Below are positions 8,560 through 17,600 of a DNA stretch of 31,325 nucleotides, piece by piece. Position 1 is the first letter of the stretch, and every line of letters starts with the position of its first letter. Origin of the DNA: Willaertia magna (taxonomy: Eukaryota > Heterolobosea > Eutetramitea > Acrasida > Naegleriidae). Location of the stretch: the NCBI GenBank assembly GCA_902984215.1, contig CADWAF010000239.1, forward strand, positions 1 to 31,325, given 5' to 3'. Under the pieces are notes generated by a model. The model worked only from the letters and a program-made list of their open reading frames with translations. It was not told where the DNA came from and did no database searches. The translations under genes were made by a program, and so were the position numbers.

Positions 8560-9177
8560 ATGTCATCACAACAGTTCACTATTCCAGCTAAATGGCCAGA
8601 ACATAAAACTGTTAATGGAGAGAAACAATTGTGCTGTTGTTTGTGTTCCATAGAAGAAAATAAATATATTTATAAAACTCTGGGTAACTTTAAAATCTTT
8701 AGAGGTAAAGGTGCATTGGTGACAAAAGAAAGAGAAAGTTTCATAATAAATTTATTCCCAAATATTAAACCAAATGATGTTTTAGGTTCAAGGTTATGTG
8801 ATAATCATTACCGTCAAGTGTTAGCTAAACAGAATGAAAAGAAAGGTAAAACTAATTTAAATAACGCAAATGGTAAGAAAAAGCCATCACAAAAAAGAAA
8901 TAGGCTGTCACAGCAACAAACCAGCATTACACAAGAAGAAAAGAGGGTGAAATACATAAGTGATGATAGTGGTGATGATTCAAGCAGTGCTAGTGACAAT
9001 GATGATAGGGAGATAATAACACGTAATAAAATTACGTCACCTACCTCCTCTTGCTATAGTTCATCGTCACCAACAAGTACTAGTGGGGAATTACCAATTA
9101 AAATGAAAATGAAGATGAAATTTAAACAAGAGATAAAACAAGAAGACAATAAATTAATTGAAAATATTTGTTTATAA
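8560..9177 (+). CDS. Small C2CH (THAP-like) zinc-finger protein
   Basis: The 205-residue protein has an N-terminal domain of about 95 residues and a disordered Lys/Ser/Asp-rich tail. The domain holds a Cys pair C26-x2-C29 (CCCLC) and, 50 residues later, C80-x2-H83 in GSRLCDNHYRQV. C-x2-4-C-x35-50-C-x2-H is the THAP zinc-finger spacing, and the R-x-C-x-x-H-Y/F context also fits; the invariant Trp and the AVPTF box of animal THAP domains are not evident. THAP fingers bind DNA sequence-specifically and often derive from transposases. The tail includes a basic patch (NGKKKPSQKRNR), a likely nuclear signal, an acidic patch (SDDSGDDSSSASDNDD) and KMKMKMKFKQE repeats. A nuclear DNA-binding role is inferred; an unrelated C2CH protein is possible. 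Its stop shares the palindrome TTATAA with the convergent gene. Confidence 0.5.
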   Translation: MSSQQFTIPAKWPEHKTVNGEKQLCCCLCSIEENKYIYKTLGNFKIFRGKGALVTKERESFIINLFPNIKPNDVLGSRLCDNHYRQVLAKQNEKKGKTNLNNANGKKKPSQKRNRLSQQQTSITQEEKRVKYISDDSGDDSSSASDNDDREIITRNKITSPTSSCYSSSSPTSTSGELPIKMKMKMKFKQEIKQEDNKLIENICL

Positions 9178-11508
9178 ATTTTTATTAATCTGATATAAAT
9201 TGTTTACAATATCATCAAAAAAGTTACTATCATTACTATTAGTTGTCAGTAATGGTTGATCTATATTGCTTGAAAGGGTAGGTATCTCTAAAATGTTTTC
9301 ATCTAAAATGTCAAAATTATTAGTTGAAAAGGAAGGACTCTGGGTAGTTGATTGAAGATTATTAGGTAGTTGCTGTTGTGACGTTGTTTGCATTCCATTC
9401 ATTGCATTATTATTGGGTGTTAGTATAAAATTATTGTTGTTATTGGGTTTTGGATAATTTCCATTAAGCAATTCTTGAAAAACACTTGCGGGTATTGTTG
9501 GTTGTTGATTATTTCCTTGTAATACCATATTATTAAATAAACCTTGTTGTTCATGTAATTTTTGAATTTGTTGTGTTAACATTTGTGATAATTGTAATCT
9601 ATCATGATTAGTTATTGCCCTTTGCAATTGTTCTAAAACATCACCATGTAACTTGTTGACTTTATCTAATTTACGTGAGAAATTAAGCATTGTTGACAAT
9701 CCCTTCCTAACCATCTCATAATGTTTCTCAATCTCTTCATTTGAAGCAATTATCATACCACTCTCAATCTCCTCAATTATCTTTAAGAATACACTACAAC
9801 TAGCACTTACAGCACCTGTCATTAAACTACAACCATACAATCCAAACTGTCCAATGAATGCAAGGTTAATTACTTCAGTTGCAGATTCTTGTACGAATGG
9901 ATCTGATGCTTTAAATCCACATGCTAATAACATTAAAACCCTTGTACCATGAACAAAACCAAGATAAATATTTCTAGCTATATTCTCTTGTTCTTTTGAA
10001 GAAAAAACTCTATTCCTTTCATGATCTGAAAATAACTTTGAAACTAACTCTAACAGAGGTAAATAATACTTTAAAGTCTCATTATTCACTCTTTTAGATA
10101 CAATCTCTTTTATAGGAGCAGGTACCTTACGTTGTCCAGTTGAAAACTTATAGAAACCAACAAGTAGATTACCAACTTCTAATTTTGGTAAATCTTCAAT
10201 ATCTATAAATTCATCACTATTCAATGCTGCAATACCTGCACTCATTTCTGAAACACATTTAACCATTTGTAAATTACAAATCTCTTCATTATTCTTTTTA
10301 TGATTGAAATAGTGATCCACAAAATTTAAATAAAACTTTGCATCATCCATTCTTCCACCTGAAGAACAAAACATTGAAAGATTACAATAAGTAGAAGCAA
10401 CCATAAAATTATTAAAATTATCAAAAACTGGTGATAATAACTTTCTTGACTTTTGAAATGATTGCTCAGCTTCTTTAACCATTCCATTATTTTGACACAT
10501 TAAAGCATTAATGCTATAAAGAAAAGCATAACTTTCTGAACTTAATTTTGAATAATCTGATAATAACATTTGTGCTTCATTATTATTAATTAATGGAATA
10601 CTTGTTGATCTACAATAATCATCTATTGAAATCTTTCTTAAAAATTGTTTAGATAACTCTTCCATTTGTGCACTTGATTTTAATGATTCTAAAACTAGTG
10701 GATCTATTGATAGACGTTCATTATTATCTAATTGTTCATTGTTATTATTTTTAAATTGTGGAATGGTTAATGATGTTGCTGTTGCTGTAGATGATGAATT
10801 GGGTAGGTTGTTATTTTCATTATTATTAATTATTTGTTTGTTATTATTATTACTTAGTTGACCATTATTGTTGTTCAAACCACTAGAATACAGCTCAAAT
10901 AATTCACTTTCTTCTTGTATAACAATCTCTTCATTGTTTGGTCCCTTCTTTTGTCTCCCTTTTTTCTTTTTCTCTCTGCGATGTTGCCATAATTAGAAAT
11001 TTGTTTATAATAGATTTAAACAATTAAATATGTCAACGTTTCTTAAATAATAGACTTACCTATATATACACTTAATTCCTCTAGCGACACAATAAGAACA
11101 TGAAGGTAATTTTCTATCACATTTACGATGTTTTGAACGGCAGCTGACACAAGAGATTTCAAAATGAGTTTTATTTTCATCATCTTCACCACCATTTGTC
11201 GTTATATTTAATGGCGTTTTACCATTTTCTTTTATAAATTGAATTGTTGTTATTGCAGGTTTCAGTATAGAATTAAAATGTTCTTCATTATTTAATAAAT
11301 CATCTACACTTTCACTACTATTAGAAGATGAAGAACCATGAAATATAACAGAATTAAAACTATTACTTTTCCTCAAATTATTATTAATATTACTATTGAC
11401 GTTATTATTATTTACATTACTCAACCCTGTTGTTAAAGGCGGAGATTTGTAAGGATTAGAAGAACCAACAAAATGTTTTGTAATTTTATTATTGGATTCT
11501 TTTGGCAT
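9172..11508 (-). CDS. Fungal-type Zn2Cys6 transcription factor, two exons
   Basis: Exon 1 is 11508-11060 and exon 2 is 10975-9172, joined over an 84-nt intron; 750 residues. The frame's first codon is TTG 11520, so ATG 11508 (MPKESNNKITKHF) is taken as the start. Residues 120-147 hold C-x2-C-x6-C-x6-C-x2-C-x6-C (starts CVSCRSKHRKC), the exact Zn2Cys6 binuclear cluster. The splice falls right after the last cysteine and joins CIYR to a basic linker EKKKKGRQKKG, normal for DNA-contacting linkers of this class. Then comes an Asn-rich stretch, a helical region (about 240-590, with a TPR-like YSINALMCQNNGMVKEAEQSF) and a Gln/Asn-rich C-terminus, a plausible activation domain. The family occurs in fungi, dictyostelids and heteroloboseans. 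It is a nuclear regulator; targets are unknown. Confidence 0.88.
10976..11059 (-). other. Intron of the Zn2Cys6 factor
   Basis: 84 nt, donor GTAAGT, acceptor CGCAG, phase 2. Splicing joins the zinc cluster to its basic linker in frame and links two open frames that otherwise end or begin without a normal stop or ATG. Confidence 0.88.
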
Positions 11509-11746
11509 TTTTTTTGACAAACTATGACTTTGTGTTTTATTAGAAAGAAGGTCCTTTCTTGCTATTGTTGTTGTTTTGAAAGAGGTTGTTGTGGGATGTG
11601 AAAGTTTTTAGTTGTTAATTTTAGTTTTGTTTAATTTTTGACTTTTGGATAACTTTCTGTTCTCTAAATTTAGTGCAACAAGAGGTTCTTTCCTCATCGA
11701 TAGTCATTGGGTTGTGTGAAAAGAAGTACTTGTTGGTTGTAAAAAA
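11509..11746. promoter_or_regulatory. Divergent promoter, Zn2Cys6 factor and M1 peptidase
   Basis: 238 nt of T-rich sequence on the plus strand with several TTGTTG runs. No recognised factor site beyond that. Confidence 0.4.
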
Positions 11747-13159
11747 ATGCAAGCTTTACACTATGAACTTTTTATCACACTTTCCGATGATTTTTATAAA
11801 GATAATTTAAAAGATATTGATATTTCATATAGTGGAAGTATTACAATTCAATTAAATGTACCAAATGATAATAATATTTATCGTTCTATTACTTTAAATG
11901 CTTATCCCGAAAGATTAGATATTAGTGGTGTTAGTGTTGAAAGAAATAAAACAAAAGTTAAAGGAATAAGTTTTGAATTTCAAAAGAAATCAATTGAAAT
12001 AACAAATAATAACAATCACAATAATAAAAAAAAGAATAATAAAAAGGAAAAAGAACCAGAAATTAGTGATAACAATAATAAAGGTCTAATTATAAATTTT
12101 GAAGAACCATTAGCTGTTGGAAAATATGAAATTAGAATTTCATTTAAAGGAATTATCGTTCCAGCAAAGAAAGCAATGTCAGGTTTATATTATTGTTTAA
12201 ATTCAAAAAATAATTCAAAAGTTTTATGTTCACATTTTGAAACACATTTCGCTCATTATGTTTTTCCATGCTTTGATCAATGGGAACATAAATCTACTTT
12301 TCAGTTACATGTGTCAAATGTTAATTTCACTAATGGATATAAATGTATATCAAATACAAATTATAAAATGAAGAATGATGTTAAGAAGTTAATTACATTT
12401 AATATTACACCTAAAATGTCAGCTTATTTAATTGCTTTATTTATTGGTCAATTTGAAAGTGTTGAAACTAATTATTATTCAATTAAAGATTCAACTGAAA
12501 TACCAATAAGTGTTTACTTTTTAGATAAAACATTAATTGAAAATGCAAATACAACTTTAAATATGTCTCTAGAAATATTACCTTTTTTAGAAGAATATTT
12601 TGATCAATCTATTTCTAAACAAGAAATAAATAAAATTGATTGGTTATTTGTACCTGATATGATTATCAGTGGAGGTATGGAGAATTGGGGTGCATGTTCT
12701 TTAGTTGAGAAACATACTGCTAATAGCTCTATGGGTAATAAGAAATTAGAATCTTATGTTGAATTACTAGCACATGAACTTAGTCATTTCTGGGTTGGTA
12801 ATTTAGTTGGGTTTGATTTACACATTAAGGAAGGATTAGCTCAATATTTTGAAAAGATAATTACTGACAAGATTATGAAAAGACCTTCTTCTTTAAGTTT
12901 AAAGAAAAATAATTTAGAAAAGAAGAGAGATATTATTAAGGAAATTAAACAAGAAACGAGTGAATTGTCAAATGAACAAAAGTTTTCAAAATTATTTTCA
13001 GGTGTAGGATATGCCCAATATTTTGATTGGCTTTGTAATGAATGTATAGCTGTTTTAGGGCAAACTACTTTTCAAGAAAGATTAAAAGCAATAATAGAAG
13101 AATATGAATTTGGTTTTGTTTCTGAAACTGAATTTGTTAATAAAATCTTTTTACGTTAA
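11747..13159 (+). CDS. Short M1-family aminopeptidase-like protein
   Basis: The 470-residue protein is related to gluzincin M1 aminopeptidases, which remove N-terminal residues from peptides with one zinc ion. The N-terminal beta domain begins HYELFITLSDDF and has an Asn/Lys-rich insert at about 84-112. The exopeptidase motif GGMENWG is at 309-315 and the zinc helix HELSH at 343-347. The third zinc ligand normally lies 18 residues after the second His; here the family block L-x-E-G reads IKEGLAQYFE with E362 only 14 residues on, so about four residues of the loop are missing. VGYAQYFDW (Y422) may supply the transition-state tyrosine. It ends about 45 residues later, so the helical C-terminal domain of typical 600-1000-residue members is absent. 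Activity is doubtful; a pseudoenzyme or minimal form is possible. Confidence 0.8.
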   Translation: MQALHYELFITLSDDFYKDNLKDIDISYSGSITIQLNVPNDNNIYRSITLNAYPERLDISGVSVERNKTKVKGISFEFQKKSIEITNNNNHNNKKKNNKKEKEPEISDNNNKGLIINFEEPLAVGKYEIRISFKGIIVPAKKAMSGLYYCLNSKNNSKVLCSHFETHFAHYVFPCFDQWEHKSTFQLHVSNVNFTNGYKCISNTNYKMKNDVKKLITFNITPKMSAYLIALFIGQFESVETNYYSIKDSTEIPISVYFLDKTLIENANTTLNMSLEILPFLEEYFDQSISKQEINKIDWLFVPDMIISGGMENWGACSLVEKHTANSSMGNKKLESYVELLAHELSHFWVGNLVGFDLHIKEGLAQYFEKIITDKIMKRPSSLSLKKNNLEKKRDIIKEIKQETSELSNEQKFSKLFSGVGYAQYFDWLCNECIAVLGQTTFQERLKAIIEEYEFGFVSETEFVNKIFLR

Positions 13160-13165
13160 TTTATT
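13160..13165 (-). terminator. Candidate poly(A) signal of the CDT1-like gene
   Basis: AATAAA on the minus strand, 22 nt past the stop codon of the CDT1-like gene and adjoining the stop of the convergent peptidase gene. Position is apt; the hexamer is common here by chance. Confidence 0.35.
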
Positions 13166-13186
13166 TTTACAAAAGGTTGTTACCAT

Positions 13187-14463
13187 TTAACCCTGTTGTT
13201 GTATTTGTTCTTTCCATTTATTTAAATTACAATCCTTTTTCATTTCAAATAAAACTAATTTTTCAATCGTTATTATTTTACAAAAATTACTGCAATGTTG
13301 TGCAATAAAATCTAAATGTTCTTTAATTTCCTTTTGAGAAGTATCTTTTGTATATCTTAATTGAATAATTGACACTAGTTCAGGCACCTCTATCTGATAA
13401 AATTTTTTCTTACTCATTTTGAAATAACTATAATAATAAATAATTATTTAATAATATATAATATAAACACTTACGAATATATAATTGTAGCAGTTTCACA
13501 TATTCTATCTAATTTAAATTTACTATCATCTATTTCTCTTCTTAAATGTTCTTCCATTTCAATTTTATCATTTTCTTTTAATAATTCTTCTAATGAAATT
13601 GTTTTATCAATCTTTCTTTTCTTTTCACTTTTATTTAATAATTCTTCAATTCTTTTCTCACTTGTCACTTTCTTTTCTTTTTGTTGCTCTTTTATTTCCT
13701 TTCTATAATCTATAATTTCAGTATTTTCTTTTAAATAATACCTTCTCGTTTTTAATCTATTTTTGTAAAGTTTAGATAATTCTAATTTCCTTTTTTGAAT
13801 ATTAAAATCTTCATTAATTTTTATACAAACTTCACCAAATAAATTTATAAATAAAGTAAATAATTCTGGTGCAATTCTCTGCATTTTTTGTAAAATTTCT
13901 ATTGTAAATATTGAATTTTGTAAATTTTCATTATTATTATTATTATTTCCATCGCCCGATGCATAATGATTTAAAAGATTAATTGTAAAATCTGATTGGT
14001 CAACATTATTTAATTTATTTACAATAAAAAAGAAATTTCCATATAATTTATCAAGTTCATCTCTTTCCTCTTCAGAAAAATCAAATGTTATATTTTCTTG
14101 TTTAATTTCATTCTCCTTTAAATCTTGTTCTGTATTATTTTCATTAGTGATAGTGGATTGTGTAGTAATGGTATTATTGACATTGTTTTTTAAAGTTTGT
14201 TGTCTATTTCTTTTCTTAATTATTGTTGGAATTTCTTCTTCTTCTTCTGTATTCTTTTCATTAGAGAAAGATTTTGTGGCATTTATTATGGTAGTACTAT
14301 TTGAAGGAATAAGAAAGGTTTTTTGTGGAGCGATTAGTGTAATTGGTTTCTTCTTTTCATTATTGTTATTACTAATTATTTCTGTATTGTTATTTGTTAC
14401 CGCAGTGTTTTTGGTTTGTTTTCTATTTGCTCGTTTTCTTATGGGGATTGTTTCTTCTTCCAT
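13187..14463 (-). CDS. CDT1: CDT1-like DNA replication licensing factor, two exons
   Basis: Exon 1 is 14463-13475, exon 2 is 13427-13187, joined over a 47-nt intron; 409 residues. TTG 14478 opens the frame; ATG 14463 is the start. After a basic, Asn/Thr-rich disordered N-terminus comes a middle winged-helix-like part: ERDELDKLYGNFFFIVNKL, then FTIEILQKMQRIAPELFTLF, matching the CDT1 geminin-binding domain (f-T-h-x-x-L-x-x-h-x-x-h-x-P-E). The spliced C-terminus has ICETATIIYS joined to YFKMSKKKF, then VPELVSIIQLRYT and EIKEHLDFIAQ, matching the CDT1 C-terminal MCM-binding winged helix (P-E-L-x-x-I, and E-h-x-x-H-L-x-x-h). CDT1 loads MCM2-7 with ORC and CDC6 before S phase. Conservation is low overall, so this rests on pattern and order. 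A palindromic E2F site lies 4 nt upstream. Confidence 0.72.
13428..13474 (-). other. Intron of the CDT1-like gene
   Basis: 47 nt, donor GTAAGT, acceptor TTATAG, phase 2. It joins a frame ending ATIIYS to a frame continuing YFKMSKKKF in register; the joined C-terminus then matches the CDT1 domain. Confidence 0.8.
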
Positions 14464-14467
14464 TTTT

Positions 14468-14479
14468 TTTGGCGCCAAA
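14468..14479. promoter_or_regulatory. Perfect palindromic E2F/DP site
   Basis: TTTGGCGCCAAA is a perfect 12-bp palindrome and matches the E2F consensus TTTSSCGC on both strands. It begins 4 nt upstream of the ATG of the CDT1-like gene, in the 204-nt divergent spacer shared with the giant-protein gene. G+C hexamers are rare in this A+T-rich spacer. E2F regulates CDT1 in animals and plants. Confidence 0.6.
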
Positions 14480-14667
14480 TACTGTTAAATTTTAAAAAAA
14501 TAAATGTCAAACAATTTCACAACTTATTAACGCTAATAGAATATTCTTGTTGAATAGGCATGATAATTGTTTAAATCCTTTATTGAAGTTTGAACCAACA
14601 TTGACAATCAAAATGTTTTCACGCTTGAGTTTAATGACAATAGGAACATACGTTAATCCATTAAAAA

Positions 14668-17600
14668 ATGACTGAGTTATTAACGCCAAAATTTAAACGA
14701 AAAGAACACGGTATTGGTTTACGTTCAATTTGTAATGTGATAGGATCTTTTTATAATGGAGAACCAGTGATTGAAATTGAGGCTAGTAGAATTTATTGTT
14801 TTCCCTCAACTATTAAATTATTAGTTAAAACGAAAGCAATTGAAAGTAATGAAGTTATTCAATTAAGGGAAATAAGAGTTCCTTATTTCCGAACAACTTT
14901 TCATCTATTTAATTTACCTGTTAGAATAGATTATAACACTAAGGAGTCACTGGATTATTTATTTATAGAAATAATTAATAATGATAAAGGTAAGGGTTCA
15001 AATGTGTAGTAAATGTGTTAATTACAATTTTTAGTTATTTTAAATAATTATGAAATACCTTTACAAAATATTTTACAAAATAATGATAATTGGGTTAGTT
15101 TAAAAGTAAACACCTTTAAGGAACAGATGGAGTTATGTTTAAGACCATATAATTTTGGTCAATATTCAACCAAAAAGGTGGTTCCAATCCAACTCAAAGT
15201 AATACCAGTCCAAGTTATTCAAAATGAAATTCAAACAAAAGCTTCAAATATATTCATTGAGGAAACAACGTCCAACACCATCAAAACTGAAAAAAACTAC
15301 AAGAAAGAAAATTCAACTAACAATAAAACAACAGATTTGAGAACTTTAAGGGAAAGTAAAGTGTTGAGCTATGGGAATAATAACTTCAGTAATGTAAGGG
15401 TTAGGCATGACATCAAAACCCAAGATAAATCTGTATCAACAATTGGTGACAAAAAGACAGAAAAAGTTAACAGAAAAAAATCAACACCTATAGAAACCTT
15501 AAAAGAATTAAAAGAATGTAAAATATTGGACTATGGGAATCGTATAAATTTTTTGAATGAAATGAAATATATTTCTAGAGATATAACAACGCCCAACGAA
15601 AGAAATAATTTACACATTCAACCCTCTAATACCATTGTAATCGAAAGTGAAGAAAAAAATGTTTTAACACCATTTGAAGATGTTCATCAAAATAATGAAA
15701 TAATAGAAGACACTCACCCTAAGATTGTAACAATAGAAGATTTAGGAAAATCATATTTATTTCAAATTATAGAACCTAAATCCATTTGTAAACGTTTGTA
15801 CATTAACAAATACTACATACCCAATTACACTTTATTTATAATCAAAAACCTTTTACGAAATTCAATAAGTTTAAATAGAAAGTCCTTTAAATTAGATGAA
15901 AATCTTGATTCTTCGGAATTGATGCTAAGTAATTATATAAGTAGATATAAAAACAATGACAATAATTTAATTAATAATTCCACAACTGTAAATAATCTTC
16001 TGGGCTCGGAAAGTAACTCCATAGATATTCGGGATATAATGAAGAAACTGGAAGAAATGCTAAGTGTAAATAACTATGACTCATTCTTTTCAAAATTAGT
16101 TAACTTGAATGAAATAATTTCTACTTTAATTAGTGAAAAATTTAACATCAATAATGATTCCTACAATTACGAGAATTGTGAACACTATTTCTCAACTCTA
16201 GAAGATCTTACAAAAGAAGAAATGGGTAAGCGTAATTACATCAAATACAACTTGCCCCTTTCATCTAGCTTAGACCTAAGAATAAATTCTTTAGACAATA
16301 GTGTTGAACAATGTGATAACAACAATTCCCATAATCATTACACAAATTCAAAGGATATCCAGGCGTATCTAAGTTATGAAATGCTTGATAAAGATTGTGA
16401 GGCTAAAATTAAACAATATGAAATTTTAAAAAAGGATTGTATAGAGCACGAAGAATATTTAAAAGCTAAAAGGTATAATGATTACATTTTGTCATTAAAA
16501 GATATAAATGTTTATTTATTGAATTTAGAAAGATCAAAAAGAGAGGCAGCAGAACAAGAAGATTTTATAAAGGCTGACGCTTTAAAAAAGAAAATTATTA
16601 TAATTAAGAAAAAAATAGTTGACCTACTTAGAGTTGACCTAGAAGTTGAAGATAACGTATTTATTATTCAGGCTATGAACAAAGGCTCTAAGGAAAGGAA
16701 AGATTTCTCTTATTTAATTAGTTCTACAATTTTAATTCAATCACTCGCGGTATCTAAAAAACAATACATTAAATTTAAAACAGAACTATATTTAATTAAT
16801 AGGATTAAAAGTAGGATTCAATCGATCCTTTTAAATAGAAGAATTAAAGACCATTTTAATAGTATTTACATAATTCAAGCGTTAATTAGATCCAAAATTC
16901 AGAAAATGAAAGTTGGTAACGCATTGTTTGTATTGGAATTTATTAAAGCAAGATTGAGAATTAGAAAGGCTATACTCTCGGTAGAAATCATGACTGCTAC
17001 AATAAGAGGTAAATTTATAAGGAAAAATATTAGAGGTATAGCCACAATTTCTACTGTTTTTCATGGTCTCTTAACCAAAAGGTGTTGTTTTGAAATGGAA
17101 AAGGTGAGACTAGTCAATTTGCAGGCAAGGGTGAATAGTTATTTGGCAGTCAACACTTTCAATAAGCAAATACAAAAAGTCATCCAACTTCAAGCCAAGA
17201 TAAGATATGGTTTTTGTAGAAATTACGTAGCTCAACAATATCATACAATATCCAACATTAGAGCGATGGTTGAGGGTAAAATATGTAGAAAGAATCATCA
17301 ATCTCAATTACAATATTTACAGATTATATCCTCTTTTTTTCTAGGCAGTTTGAAAAGGCATAAAATCCAGAATTATGTGAGAAATATTATTATCATTCAA
17401 AACGTGATAACTGGGTGTACAACAAGAAGCAAGAAAAACAATGAAATTAAGTGTGTAGAAAATATGGAACGAATTTCTAGAGGTTTTTTAGACAGAATAT
17501 GCGTTTGTAAAGCTATGAGAAGAGTTAAAATCTTACAATCTTTATGCAGGTCATACCTTATCAACAAACATATATCTAATGAAAAAAACAATGTAATTTC

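Noticed and set aside
9172..10878. Separate Asn-rich protein starting at TTG 10878
   Set aside because: The frame is open further upstream to a splice acceptor and joins the Zn2Cys6 exon.
10740..10880. ATT/AAT microsatellite as a mobile or CRISPR-like repeat
   Set aside because: It is an Asn-codon run inside the Zn2Cys6 reading frame.
13187..13417. Stand-alone 76-residue gene starting MSKKKFYQ
   Set aside because: It continues in frame from the upstream exon after a 47-nt intron and completes the CDT1-like C-terminus.
14147..14488. Plus-strand hydrophobic 113-residue frame
   Set aside because: It is the complement of the Asn/Thr-rich N-terminus of the CDT1-like gene; the apparent membrane helices come from T-rich codons.
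14668..15009. Stand-alone 113-residue gene
   Set aside because: A GTAAGG donor and TTTTTAG acceptor join it in frame to the giant protein and complete its C2-like domain.
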